NCBI GenBank assembly: GCA_024402565.1
Contig: JAKSTM010000018.1
Coordinates: 1-36,431, forward strand
Direction of reading: 5' to 3'
Length of the DNA stretch: 36,431 nucleotides
Source: Treponema sp.
GTDB taxonomy: Bacteria; Spirochaetota; Spirochaetia; Treponematales; Treponemataceae
Under the pieces are notes generated by a model. The model had not been told where the DNA came from and searched no databases. It was given only the letters and a program-made list of their open reading frames with translations. Below, one piece after another: positions 23,531-32,793 of the stretch. The translations under genes and the position numbers were made by a program. Positions within the stretch are counted from its first letter, which is position 1. Each line of letters begins with the position of its first letter.

Positions 23531-25261
23531 TTAAGCATCAAGACTTTCCAATTTTCGATTCAATTCCAGAACACGAGTATGGAGATAATGGTCAGCCGTT
23601 AGGTGTTCAAGAATTCCCATTGGATTTCCTTCAGAATCAACGATCGGAATTGCTTCTACATCATAATCATCAAACATAACATAAACATTTGGTAACAAAT
23701 CATCCGGACTACAAGTCACTGTAGGACGATCCATAACATCAATAGCAAGCATAGAATTTGCAAACTCACCAATCTGCATAACTTCTTTCAAATGCTCAAG
23801 CGAAATAACTCCACTCAATTTCCCCATGTCATCTCTTACAACATAATTCAGATTATGCTGACGACTGAACAAATCGAGGATAGAATCTAATCGGGCAGTT
23901 TCGCTGACAACAGTAGGTGAATCGTAAGCACAAATATAATCATTACCCCACATTATGTCTTTTACTTTTGCAGTTTTTCTTATGTCATCTACAGTAACAT
24001 TAAGTCCCACTTCGCCTGCTTTTGTAACACCCGCCTTTACACAGATTGGGCCTATAAGCTGAACGATGAATGTTGTAGCGGTAATAATTAGCATTATTTG
24101 AGGTCCAACAGAATCTGGAAAATCATTTCCCGCGGCGATCGAAAGTCCAATTGCAACTCCAGCCTGACTTAACAAACAGAATGGAAGATATTTCTGAACA
24201 GTTTTCGGTGCTTTTGTAAGCCATGCTCCAAAAATCGAACCAATAGTTTTTCCAAAGGTTCTTCCCAAAACATAGAGTAATGCAATAATTCCAAGAAAAG
24301 GAGTAATAATCCAGATATCAAGTTTTGCTCCAACCAGAACAAAAAATAAAACATAAACAGGCGGTGTAAATTTTGAAGTCAAACTAAATACAGATTTTGT
24401 TTTTGCATGACTGAAATTTACCATGAAAAATCCAAGTGACATGGCTGAAAGAATATTATCAAAGTTGAATGCTTCACAGATTCCTGTACAAAGGAAAAGA
24501 GCCCCCAAACTGAAGGATAAAATACGTCCATCATCATTTGGAAGAAAGTGCATAATTACTCGAAGAAGACAGCCAAATGAAAGACCAATAAAAATAGAGC
24601 CAAAAATATCGCGGGCAATTGCAAGCATCTGCGTTCCAAATGAAGCAACTTTATCTCCAAGAAGAGAAGCTGCAACAGTCGAAGCAATTGTATAAAGTAT
24701 CAAAGCAACAGCATCATCCATGGCAACAATTCCATAAACGGTTGTTGTTAAAGGACCACGTGTTCTATATTCCACGAGAACATCTGTTGTTGCTGCAGGC
24801 GCTGTAGCTGCACAAATAGCGCCCAAAATAATGCCCAATGCAACAGCATATTTTATATCTTTAGAAAAAAGAAAAACGACGAGTGTTACAACTCCACCAA
24901 CAATAATTGCCGGTGTAATTGATTCAAAAATTAAGATACTTACAAACTGTTTTCCGTATTTTTTGACAGTATCAATTTTCAATTCACCACCAACAAGAAA
25001 TCCAATTAATGAAAGAGAAACTGTACTGATAGGATTTAATGCAGCAATTACTTCAGGCTCAAGAATTCTGAATCCAGATGAACCAATAAGAATTCCAATT
25101 ACAATATAACCAACAACCTGAGGAATTCTTAATTTCTTAAAAAGCCATCCGCCTAAAGCGCCGCTGAATAATACAAGCCCCAAAAGAAGGACGAGTTGAA
25201 CTCCCTGTAAATGCCAGAAATGCATGGACTGCGGGAGAAGTGATGAGATTGGATTGTTCAT
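23531..25261 (-). CDS. CPA2-type cation/proton antiporter with C-terminal CBS-domain pair
   Basis: The product (576 aa) has a membrane domain (about 1-410) with RIPQVVGYIVIGILIGSSG and IVAMDDAVALILY carrying the ion-binding Asp pair. A cytoplasmic tail (about 435-570) carries two CBS motifs: VKDIMWGNDYICAYDSPTVV...LSGVISLEHL and DVMDRPTVTC...PMGILEHLT. CBS pairs sense adenine nucleotides, so exchange is probably gated by the cell's energy state. The AAGG ribosome site is weak. It is probably co-transcribed with the smaller antiporter gene downstream. Confidence 0.88.
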   Translation of the reverse strand: MNNPISSLLPQSMHFWHLQGVQLVLLLGLVLFSGALGGWLFKKLRIPQVVGYIVIGILIGSSGFRILEPEVIAALNPISTVSLSLIGFLVGGELKIDTVKKYGKQFVSILIFESITPAIIVGGVVTLVVFLFSKDIKYAVALGIILGAICAATAPAATTDVLVEYRTRGPLTTTVYGIVAMDDAVALILYTIASTVAASLLGDKVASFGTQMLAIARDIFGSIFIGLSFGCLLRVIMHFLPNDDGRILSFSLGALFLCTGICEAFNFDNILSAMSLGFFMVNFSHAKTKSVFSLTSKFTPPVYVLFFVLVGAKLDIWIITPFLGIIALLYVLGRTFGKTIGSIFGAWLTKAPKTVQKYLPFCLLSQAGVAIGLSIAAGNDFPDSVGPQIMLIITATTFIVQLIGPICVKAGVTKAGEVGLNVTVDDIRKTAKVKDIMWGNDYICAYDSPTVVSETARLDSILDLFSRQHNLNYVVRDDMGKLSGVISLEHLKEVMQIGEFANSMLAIDVMDRPTVTCSPDDLLPNVYVMFDDYDVEAIPIVDSEGNPMGILEHLTADHYLHTRVLELNRKLESLDA

Positions 25262-25311
25262 ACTAAAACCTTACAATTGAGGAAAATAATATCATATTAG
25301 TAGATTTAGGT

Positions 25312-27396
25312 CTAATAAAGCCTTTGATACATTTCTGTAGCACTAACCAGTTTTCTACCGTACTCTCGTGTTTCCGCATAAGGAAGCGTTTCCAAAAATA
25401 AATCTTCAGGTACATTTTTTATTCCAAAACCAAATGCAAAACTTTGTTTCCATTTTCTAACACGAGTAATTCCAGCATTATATGAATAAAAAGCATTTAA
25501 ATAATTTCCGTCAAGGCGGCTTATCAGATTTCCTAAATACCAGGCTCCAAATTCAATATTTGTTTCTGGATCAAGTAAATCGTAATTTGACTTTTTTAAC
25601 CGCCGGGCAATATCCTCGGCAGTAAATGTCATAAGCTGGCAAAGTCCTATAGCCCCTGCAGAACTGTATACATCAGAGTCGAAAAAACTTTCACTTCGTA
25701 TCAACGCAAATAAAACCGCTGGCTCAATCCCATTTTTTTCTGCATTTTCTGTAATAAGTTCTTCATAGCATTTGGGAAAACAAAATCGCAGAAGATCTTC
25801 TGAAAAAATTACAGGTGAATAATTCGCATGACGAGAAGCTATGCGCAAGCTCTGAGGATAAAAATCATCTTTGCCATCTGAACATTTTTGAAGAAGTCTA
25901 CATAAAGTAAGTGTCGTTTCCTCAGAAAGAAAACACTGACCAAGTTTCAACCATTCATCATAGATTTTTTCAGGAAAACCGTAAGCTGCATATCCATTCA
26001 ACAGTCGTTCTGCATCTGGATTCACTTTTACTTCGACTGATTTTCTAGGTTCTGTATAAATCCGTTTCTTTTCTGACTCTGATAAATTTAAAGCCTGCGC
26101 TGAAACCACTTTATAATACAAGTCAGTAGAGCTATCTAAGGCTATATGTAAAGCTTCATCAATTTCATCGGCGACAGTTTTTCCCTGTAACAAATTCTCG
26201 CCAGGCTTATAAATTTCTTCCTGCAAAAGCCGAGCATAAATATAAGCATACTTTGCTGTAGCTTCACGTGAAGCATGTCCTTTCATCAGTTTATATAATT
26301 CACCAATTTCCTTGTAATAATGATTATTCAACAAAATCGGAGAAAGCAAATCAAAAAAATCATCGTAATATGATGGATCTTCAAAAAACTCCAGATTTTG
26401 TTTCACATACTGAAGACAATTTTCTATTTCACCTTTCAAACTTGTACGAAGAACATACCATCTGGCATTATCTTTTTGTGATGGAAGAGTAGTACAATCC
26501 GCAGCTTTCTCAAAACAAGAAATAGCCCTTTTCTGATACCCACCATTTTTTTCATAAAGCCGGCCTGCATAGAACCAGAAAAAGAACTCCAAAGGTGTTC
26601 CCTGAAAGTTTTCTACTTGAGTTGAAAACCAGGAAGCACTTTTCAAAGCGCCGCCTGTTTCACCATTATTCGTATTTCCATACAAATGAGTTTTTCCAAT
26701 ATCTGAAATCAGCTGTGTATTCAAAAAACTCCCATCAGTTTCCAACCGAGATTCTATTTCTGAAAGTTTCTCAAAAGCCCCGGAAAAATTTCTTTTATAC
26801 ACATCAAGTCGAAATGTAATAAGAAAATTCTCAAAAGATTTTTCTACGTCGAAATATTTTGTTTCTGAATAATCATTATAAAAATCGAAATGACTCTGAC
26901 TTAGCGGCTTTTCAAGAAACCACGTTTGAATATTTTCTTGAAGTCCCGTTATATTTCGTTTTTCCATTGCTCGTAAACGAATCGAGACCAGCGCATCAGA
27001 AGATTCTTGAATATTTATGGTATTTGTAAATGAAAGAACCTGCCCGTATTCTTTGTTTTCTAAAAATATCTTACAGGCAGTAACAAGAGAAGATTCTTCC
27101 TGTGAAAATTGTAATAGATTTTTTGCAGCCTTAATTTTTTCCTGAACATCACCAAAAGAACACAATGCTTCTGAACTTCGTAATGCTACAAGAGGAGTTC
27201 CTTTTTTTACTGCTTTATTAAATTTCTGTCTGGCATCTTTTTCATCTCCTTTCGAAAGAGATTTTAATCCTAGAAAATAATTTTCATCAGGACCAAAATC
27301 CTTTCCGTTTTTTGGAGATGCATTCGAACAACCAGTCAGAACAAAAGAAAGAAAAACTGCAGTAAGAAATTTTCGAAGACTGATATTATGCTGCAA
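25312..27396 (-). CDS. Lytic murein transglycosylase lipoprotein (Slt family)
   Basis: The product (694 aa) begins with a lipoprotein signal ending VLTGC. A long helical superhelix of TPR-like pairs (about 40-530) resembles the U-shaped domain of Slt70. The C-terminal SLT domain holds the catalytic Glu569 in ALIRSESFFD, then SSAGAIGLCQLM, NIEFGAWYLG and AFYSYNAG. It cleaves the MurNAc-GlcNAc bond with anhydro-ring formation, in the periplasm. The start is TTG (rc of caa at 27394-27396) with AGGAAT in front, one base after the LysM gene stop, so translation is coupled. Confidence 0.92.
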   Translation of the reverse strand: MQHNISLRKFLTAVFLSFVLTGCSNASPKNGKDFGPDENYFLGLKSLSKGDEKDARQKFNKAVKKGTPLVALRSSEALCSFGDVQEKIKAAKNLLQFSQEESSLVTACKIFLENKEYGQVLSFTNTINIQESSDALVSIRLRAMEKRNITGLQENIQTWFLEKPLSQSHFDFYNDYSETKYFDVEKSFENFLITFRLDVYKRNFSGAFEKLSEIESRLETDGSFLNTQLISDIGKTHLYGNTNNGETGGALKSASWFSTQVENFQGTPLEFFFWFYAGRLYEKNGGYQKRAISCFEKAADCTTLPSQKDNARWYVLRTSLKGEIENCLQYVKQNLEFFEDPSYYDDFFDLLSPILLNNHYYKEIGELYKLMKGHASREATAKYAYIYARLLQEEIYKPGENLLQGKTVADEIDEALHIALDSSTDLYYKVVSAQALNLSESEKKRIYTEPRKSVEVKVNPDAERLLNGYAAYGFPEKIYDEWLKLGQCFLSEETTLTLCRLLQKCSDGKDDFYPQSLRIASRHANYSPVIFSEDLLRFCFPKCYEELITENAEKNGIEPAVLFALIRSESFFDSDVYSSAGAIGLCQLMTFTAEDIARRLKKSNYDLLDPETNIEFGAWYLGNLISRLDGNYLNAFYSYNAGITRVRKWKQSFAFGFGIKNVPEDLFLETLPYAETREYGRKLVSATEMYQRLY

Positions 27397-27397
27397 C

Positions 27398-29233
27398 TTA
27401 TTCCTGTGGAATCTTTATTTTTGTTCCCGAGATTATGTAATCTGGATCTTTAATTCCGTTATATCTTGCGATTTTCTTATAACGCCATGGATTTTTATAA
27501 TAAGTGTCGGCAATATCCCAAAGAGTGTCGCCCCACTTAATTTTATAAATAATATCCGGCTTAGGTTCTTCTTTTGGAGGAGCAGGAGGTTCTGGTTTTA
27601 CTTCTTCAGCTTCTTCAATAATAACAATTTCATCTTCTTTTGCAGATAAAACAGGCTCTGGTTCCGGCTCTGGAATTGGTTCAGGTTCTTCCTCAGGTTC
27701 TTTTACAGCAACTTCAACATTAGGAACAGGTGCTTCCACTTTCTTATTTTTCTGAAGAATATTCAATTTTGAAGGAATTACAAAAAGAATAAGGAGAACA
27801 GCAATAATACAAATAATTGCACAAATAACACAAATTACTACAGAAGTTTTACGTTTCTTAACATCATCATCTTCTTCAAAATCGCCAAGTTCTGTTTCTT
27901 TATCATAAAGTCCTGTAAAACTTAACCCGCTATTTTCTGAATTTGAATTAAATGTAGAATTTTCTGCACGAGTTAATTCATCATCAAAATCCCAATCCAT
28001 TTCTAAATCGCTTTTTGGTTCTGCAGGCTGAATTATATCATCTTCAAAATCAGGCAAATCAAAAAGTGATGTTGAATCTTCTGTTGTCATTTCAGGCACA
28101 TCCATTTCTGCTGGGATTTCGTCTGAAAAATCAGGAAGATCAAAATCACTGTCGTCAGAAATAGTATCAACCGATGTGGTATCCAATGATACTGTATCAT
28201 CTAAAATAGAATCGATTGAAGTTGTGTCTGTTAATGTTGTGTCGATTTGAGCTTCCGTATTTTCAGATTCGGCATTGAAATCCAAATCAGGGAATGCAGG
28301 AAGTCCAGGTTCTGTTTCTTCTTCCAGTCCTTCAACAACAACAAAATCGTCTGTGTCAGGAACTGCTTCTGGTTCCATATCAAAATTTAAATCAGAACTT
28401 TCTTCAATTTCTATCTCCGGATCAACTTCTGTCTCTGGCTCAATTTCGATTTCTGGTTCAGACTCTGCGTCATCTTCCTTATTCAAAAGCATAGCAGCCG
28501 CAAGAAGACCACCGCCTGCTGCCGCTGCAACAACTGCCGCCTTTTCTGATTTTTCCGATTCAGGTTCTGGTTCCGATTCAGGTTCAGTCTCTTTATATTC
28601 ATCAACCACAGGATCAGATTCAGTTTCCGGAAGTGCAAAATCCTCAGGATTAAAATCAGTCAGATCCACTCCATCATCAACTGGTTCTGAACTAACAGGC
28701 TCTGTAATTTCTGTGTCCCCAACTTCTGGTTCTTCTACAAAAGTCTCTTCGATAACAGGTTCTTCTGGTTCTGGTTCAACAAAATCTTCTGTGATTTCGA
28801 TTTCAGGAGTTTCTGTAATGGTTTCTGTAAGGACTTCTGTTTCCGAAACTTCAGTTTCTGCAATATCGTAGTCAGATAAAGAATCTGCCATACGTTCTTC
28901 CAGAGTTCGGTTTACAAGTTCTATAGTTGTTTTACTGGTTGCCCCAGTTTCTGCATCAACGATATTTGCAGAAAGCTCGTTATTTTCATCAATTGCAACA
29001 TTAAAAGTAATAGTTGCATCACCACGTGGGTGTTCATTGATATTATCTATCTGGAGAGTATCTACATATTCTGCGTCATCCATAGAAGCTTCGCTGGAAC
29101 GATACAAATCAACCATTACACGAGTTTGATTATTATGAGCGGTTGTCAGTTCCAACTGTTTCTGACCAGGCTGACCTTCCTGTAAAACAGGGAAAAATGA
29201 TCCGTCTGCCAGTTTTATTCCTATAGTTTTCAC
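27398..29233 (-). CDS. DnaK substrate-binding-like / membrane / LysM protein
   Basis: The product (611 aa) starts at GTG behind CTGGAGG. Residues 1-106 look like the beta-sandwich substrate domain of Hsp70: HNNQTRVMVDLYRS, DTLQIDNINEHPRGDATITF, AIDENNELSANIVDAETG line up in order with NQTxVxIxVxQG, LxxFxLxGIPxxPRG, FxIDANGILxVSAxDxxTG. A long Glu/Pro/Asp/Ser-rich segment (110-440) follows, holding an Ala/Gly-rich hydrophobic stretch at 232-250. A clear membrane segment is at 463-486 after KKRK, then a Pro-Glu linker, then LysM (562-611: IYKIKWGDTLWDIAD...). N-in/C-out topology is likely, LysM facing peptidoglycan. It shares an operon with the transglycosylase. Function unknown; a cytoplasm-to-wall linker is conceivable. 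Confidence 0.8.
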   Translation of the reverse strand: MKTIGIKLADGSFFPVLQEGQPGQKQLELTTAHNNQTRVMVDLYRSSEASMDDAEYVDTLQIDNINEHPRGDATITFNVAIDENNELSANIVDAETGATSKTTIELVNRTLEERMADSLSDYDIAETEVSETEVLTETITETPEIEITEDFVEPEPEEPVIEETFVEEPEVGDTEITEPVSSEPVDDGVDLTDFNPEDFALPETESDPVVDEYKETEPESEPEPESEKSEKAAVVAAAAGGGLLAAAMLLNKEDDAESEPEIEIEPETEVDPEIEIEESSDLNFDMEPEAVPDTDDFVVVEGLEEETEPGLPAFPDLDFNAESENTEAQIDTTLTDTTSIDSILDDTVSLDTTSVDTISDDSDFDLPDFSDEIPAEMDVPEMTTEDSTSLFDLPDFEDDIIQPAEPKSDLEMDWDFDDELTRAENSTFNSNSENSGLSFTGLYDKETELGDFEEDDDVKKRKTSVVICVICAIICIIAVLLILFVIPSKLNILQKNKKVEAPVPNVEVAVKEPEEEPEPIPEPEPEPVLSAKEDEIVIIEEAEEVKPEPPAPPKEEPKPDIIYKIKWGDTLWDIADTYYKNPWRYKKIARYNGIKDPDYIISGTKIKIPQE

Positions 29234-29278
29234 AATGATACCTCCAGAAAATATCTTCTTAATTTTAACTTATTTTCC

Positions 29279-30112
29279 CTAGAATGTGTATGCGAATTCC
29301 CCAATGTAAATCAGTTCATTTACAGTTCCACCAAATTTTTCAGAAACAAGATAATCTGAAACTTTTGATACACATTTTTTATCATCATATTTTATGATAA
29401 GTCGTTCACACACTTTATTTCCAGTTTCCAGAACATTATAAGTTGTGATTTCAGAAAGAAGGCCGTCTGAATAACGGAACACATTCTGCTTAGCCCCTTC
29501 AATAGGATCGATTGTTACCATTGTGTCCAGCCTTCCATCCTCTTTGTATGTATAAATGATTTCATTATCAAGAGAACCATCAGCCTGATATTCACAAACT
29601 TTAAGAAGGCGTTTTGCATCATCATATTTATTGATTGTCTTCCAAACCAGGGCACCTCTTGCATCATAACCAGTTTCATCTACCATCAAGCCATTTTCAT
29701 ATTTATAGATTGTTTTATTTCTAAGATTTCCTGCCAGATCATAATCATTTGCTTCAATTCTCAAACCATCTTTATATACAAAATCAGTTTTCCATAAAAG
29801 AGAATCATCAGAAGCAAAAGCCGACTGACTGATAATTTTACCCATTGAGTCAAAAGTGGTTTTTACAGAGTTTTCCAAGTTATCACGAGCCGAATATAAA
29901 TAAGATTCTGTATCATTTCCGGCTGCATCAATCTTATGAAGGACTTTTCCTGTCTTTGTTTTAAAGTATTCGCCGAATTTTGATGCAATGGAATATTCTG
30001 TGCAAGTATATGATTTTACACCGTCCTTAAGAGGAACGTAATCCATAACGTCCAGGCCAAAAAGTGACAAACTCAATGTAGCGGCAAGTGCTGCAATAAT
30101 GATTTTTTTCAT
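29279..30112 (-). CDS. Exported protein with YD-like (RHS-related) repeats
   Basis: The product (277 aa) has a signal peptide (MKKIIIAALAATLSLSLFG). The rest comprises about eight strands of the type YKxDGxL..E..YD..G.L..K (TDFVYKDGLRIEANDYDLAGNL, TIYKYENGLMVDETGYDARGAL), a degenerate YD-repeat fold. It lacks the RHS core and any toxin tail. It is likely a periplasmic or outer-membrane-associated protein. The start has TGGAGG in front. It is the first gene of a probable operon with the LysM and transglycosylase genes (45-base gap). Confidence 0.78.
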   Translation of the reverse strand: MKKIIIAALAATLSLSLFGLDVMDYVPLKDGVKSYTCTEYSIASKFGEYFKTKTGKVLHKIDAAGNDTESYLYSARDNLENSVKTTFDSMGKIISQSAFASDDSLLWKTDFVYKDGLRIEANDYDLAGNLRNKTIYKYENGLMVDETGYDARGALVWKTINKYDDAKRLLKVCEYQADGSLDNEIIYTYKEDGRLDTMVTIDPIEGAKQNVFRYSDGLLSEITTYNVLETGNKVCERLIIKYDDKKCVSKVSDYLVSEKFGGTVNELIYIGEFAYTF

Positions 30113-30153
30113 GTAAACCTCCAGATAATTACCGGTTATATAAATTATCTCTA

Positions 30154-30159
30154 ATTATA
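30154..30159 (-). promoter_or_regulatory. -10 box for the YD-like/LysM/transglycosylase unit
   Basis: On the minus strand TATAAT lies about 42 bases upstream of the ATG at 30112, with a TGGAGG site between. No clear -35 box was recognised. The region 30160-30214 also carries the opposing promoter of the gene at 30233. Confidence 0.4.
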
Positions 30160-30214
30160 ATATCGTATCATTTTTTCTGATAGTTAATTTATTTCTGCAG
30201 GATTATTGGGAATC

Positions 30215-30223
30215 TGTTATAAT
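30215..30223 (+). promoter_or_regulatory. Extended -10 promoter, near-leaderless
   Basis: TGTTATAAT ends nine bases before the ATG at 30233. With a start of transcription six or seven bases downstream, the leader would be only two or three bases. No ribosome site is present. Confidence 0.55.
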
Positions 30224-30232
30224 TTTCACGTT

Positions 30233-30994
30233 ATGACACCAGAGCAATATAAAGTTTTTTCTTCCTTTAGGAATGATTTCAAAGAAAAAATCCAGGAATG
30301 GTCAAAATTTAATAATGAATTGATGGATTTACAGGCAAAAGCAGTTCCTAATGGACCAGATTACGAAATCCAAACTCCAGTCTGCTACAACACTACCCTG
30401 GATGACATAACTGAACAAGACGAAATAAAACTACTCGTCATTGGTGACAACCCGGGAAAAAATGAACAGCTTGCTAAAAACAGGCGTTATCTTGTAGGCC
30501 TTGCGGGAAAACTTGGTGAGAAATTTTTTGTTGAAAACCCAGAACTAAACACTGATTTCCGGAAAAACGTAATTATTCTGAATAAAACTCCCATTCATTC
30601 TGCACGAACCGAACAATTACGATTCTTAATAAAGAACGGAAGTCCCGATATCGCAAGAATAATTAATGAAAGTCAAATCTGGATGGCAGAACAAACTGCG
30701 CAACTCCATATGAAAATGCAAAACTCCCAGCTTTGGCTTGTAGGATATGCAGAACTAAAAGGAAAAGGACTCTTTCTGCCATACCGTGATTTCTTGCTGG
30801 AGACTTATAAAAAGTCAGGAAAGACTGATTTCTTTGAAGACTCGGTTTTCATTTATCAGCATTTTTCCATGAACAGATTCACCATCGACTTAAATAACTA
30901 TAGAAAAATAAATAATTCGACCGATCAATCAAAAATAGCCGAAGATCTTAAGAATTTGGGCTCGCTTCACCGAAAAGAGATTTTTGGGTTATAA
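30233..30994 (+). CDS. Uracil-DNA glycosylase-superfamily-like protein
   Basis: ATG 30233 (253 aa) is chosen because the extended -10 sits directly before it; a codon at 30206 lies upstream of that promoter. Motif 1 of the family appears as LLVIGDNPGKNEQ...RRYLVGLAG, comparable to GExPGxxE..G.PFVGxAG of family 4. A middle block is NVIILNKTPIHSARTEQL. Motif 2, usually HPSxxxR, is QHFSMNRF. The four Fe-S Cys of family 4 are absent. It could repair uracil or hypoxanthine in DNA, or belong to an inactive relative. Its stop overlaps the -10 box of ptsI. Confidence 0.55.
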   Translation: MTPEQYKVFSSFRNDFKEKIQEWSKFNNELMDLQAKAVPNGPDYEIQTPVCYNTTLDDITEQDEIKLLVIGDNPGKNEQLAKNRRYLVGLAGKLGEKFFVENPELNTDFRKNVIILNKTPIHSARTEQLRFLIKNGSPDIARIINESQIWMAEQTAQLHMKMQNSQLWLVGYAELKGKGLFLPYRDFLLETYKKSGKTDFFEDSVFIYQHFSMNRFTIDLNNYRKINNSTDQSKIAEDLKNLGSLHRKEIFGL

Positions 30995-30995
30995 T
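30990..30995 (+). promoter_or_regulatory. ptsI: -10 box of ptsI overlapping the preceding stop codon
   Basis: TATAAT ends nine bases before ATG 31005 and includes the TAA stop of the upstream gene. An AGGA (30996-30999) lies between, so ptsI could be read both from read-through mRNA with a ribosome site and from a nearly leaderless mRNA. Confidence 0.4.
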
Positions 30996-31004
30996 AGGAA
31001 CATT

Positions 31005-32738
31005 ATGGAAGTATTTCTTGGAATTCCTGCCGCCGACGGTGTCGGAATAGGCACAGCTTTTGTAGTACCTGAACCAGTAAAACGCGCTATTCAGCAGCAC
31101 CGTATAAAAATCGATCAGCTTAATAAAGGCTGGACTCGTTTTGAAAACGCCGTTCAGGCTGTCACCCTTGATTTAACTGATCATCTGGATTCCCTCTCCG
31201 AAACTGACGAACAGGACAAAATCCAGAAAGAAGTTTTTGAAACTTACATTCTCATGCTGGGTGACCCGGTTTTTCTAAAAGAAGTAAAAACATTCTACGA
31301 ATCAGAACAGTACAATATTGAATATACCGTTCAGTTCAAATCTGAAGAATATGCTAACCGACTAAGAAATGCCGGAAACGATTATCTGGCGGAACGCGCA
31401 AAAGACATTACCGATGTATTCGGGATGGTACTTGATGAAATGCTCGATATTCATCCATTCGATATCAGCCGAGTTCCAGACGGATCAGTCATCGTAGCAA
31501 AAACCCTTAGTTCCGCTGATACTATCATTTTAAGTAAAAGAAAAATCTGCGGACTGGCACTTACAGAAGGTGGTGTTTCAAGTCATGTTGTAATTCTTGC
31601 ACGTAACTATGGTATTCCTACTGTTGTCGGACTTGAAGACATTATTAAAAAAATCAAAACAGGCGAAACTCTTATTGTCGACGGTAAAGATGCTGAAATC
31701 CTCCAGAATCCTGACAAAACCACAATTGCCGACTACAAAGCAAAGATTCGCGCAGAACAGCAGCACAAACTTGCCCTCCGCGCTTTCCTTGATAAACCTG
31801 CCGTTACAAAAGATGGAACGTTATTTCACCTTATGGCAAATATCGGTACACCAGAAGAAGCAGAAATTGCAAAAGCTGAAGGCGCCGATGGAATCGGCCT
31901 CTTCCGAACAGAATTCCTTTATATGAGCACACAGGGAGCATCATTAAATGCAGCCGCCCGTACTTTCAGCGAAGAAACTCAGTTTAAGGCTTACAAAAAA
32001 GTCCTGGAAATAATGGGCGACAAACCTGTAACAATTCGTACTCTGGATGCAGGTGGTGACAAAATAATCAATGCTGTAGACATTCCCATTACTGAAGAAA
32101 AAAATCCACTTATGGGACTTCGTGCAGTTAGATTAAGTCTCGCTTACCCTCAGGTTTTCAAAACACAAATCCGTGCTCTTTATCGTTCAAGTGTTTACGG
32201 AAACTTACGCATTATGCTCCCACTTATTTCAAGCCAGATTCAGGTAAAACAATGCCTTACATTAATTAATGAAGTAAAAACTCAACTTCGTGAGGAAGGT
32301 ATTCCATTTAAAGATGATGTTCCAGTTGGAATCATGGTAGAAACAGCATCAGCTGCAATTACTTCTGACTGTCTTGCCCAGGTAAGTGATTTCTTCAGTT
32401 TAGGAACAAATGACCTGACACAATATACCCTGGGAATTGACCGTGAAAACCAGCACGTTGCAAATCTTTACAACGAGTTCAACCTGGCTGTTCTCCGCCT
32501 TATAAATCTGACTTATGCAAATGCTACTGCTGCAGGAAAACCGGTTTCTGTTTGTGGTGAAATGGCAGGGCGTCAAGACAGTATTATCGTTTTGGGAGGA
32601 ATGGGAATTCGCAATCTTTCTATGAGCCCGAAACTGATTTCAAAAACTAAAGAACTGCTTTCACGTTTCAGCATAGAAGAACTTGAAGCGATTTCTGCCA
32701 AACATCTTAGCAATGTTTGGGATCAATTAAATGCATAA
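31005..32738 (+). CDS. ptsI: Phosphoenolpyruvate-protein phosphotransferase (PTS Enzyme I)
   Basis: The product (577 aa, normal EI length) transfers phosphate from PEP to HPr. The N-terminal HPr-binding/phospho-His domain contains the active site in LTEGGVSSHVVILARN. The C-terminal PEP-binding barrel has GADGIGLFRTEFLYM, GDKPVTIRTLDAGGDK, GIMVETASAAI, SLGTNDLTQYTLGIDR and the catalytic Cys in VCGEMAGR. No ptsH, EII permease or HPr kinase is nearby. In treponemes a partial PTS without sugar permeases is known and thought to be regulatory. The start is ATG 31005 behind AGGA; an ORF opening at 30984 overlaps the upstream gene. A bidirectional terminator follows. Confidence 0.94.
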   Translation: MEVFLGIPAADGVGIGTAFVVPEPVKRAIQQHRIKIDQLNKGWTRFENAVQAVTLDLTDHLDSLSETDEQDKIQKEVFETYILMLGDPVFLKEVKTFYESEQYNIEYTVQFKSEEYANRLRNAGNDYLAERAKDITDVFGMVLDEMLDIHPFDISRVPDGSVIVAKTLSSADTIILSKRKICGLALTEGGVSSHVVILARNYGIPTVVGLEDIIKKIKTGETLIVDGKDAEILQNPDKTTIADYKAKIRAEQQHKLALRAFLDKPAVTKDGTLFHLMANIGTPEEAEIAKAEGADGIGLFRTEFLYMSTQGASLNAAARTFSEETQFKAYKKVLEIMGDKPVTIRTLDAGGDKIINAVDIPITEEKNPLMGLRAVRLSLAYPQVFKTQIRALYRSSVYGNLRIMLPLISSQIQVKQCLTLINEVKTQLREEGIPFKDDVPVGIMVETASAAITSDCLAQVSDFFSLGTNDLTQYTLGIDRENQHVANLYNEFNLAVLRLINLTYANATAAGKPVSVCGEMAGRQDSIIVLGGMGIRNLSMSPKLISKTKELLSRFSIEELEAISAKHLSNVWDQLNA

Positions 32739-32774
32739 AAAAAAAGCGAATGACGTAAGTCATTCGCTTTTTTT
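32737..32774. terminator. Bidirectional Rho-independent terminator
   Basis: A-run, GCGAATGAC-gtaa-GTCATTCGC, T7. The perfect nine-base stem lies between the convergent ptsI and outer-membrane-like genes and would serve both. Confidence 0.9.
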
Positions 32775-32793
32775 AGTTTAACGTCTAGTCAAA

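Noticed and set aside
28275..28871. Ser-rich open frame on the plus strand
   Set aside because: It is the antisense shadow of the Glu/Pro/Asp-rich linker of the LysM protein.
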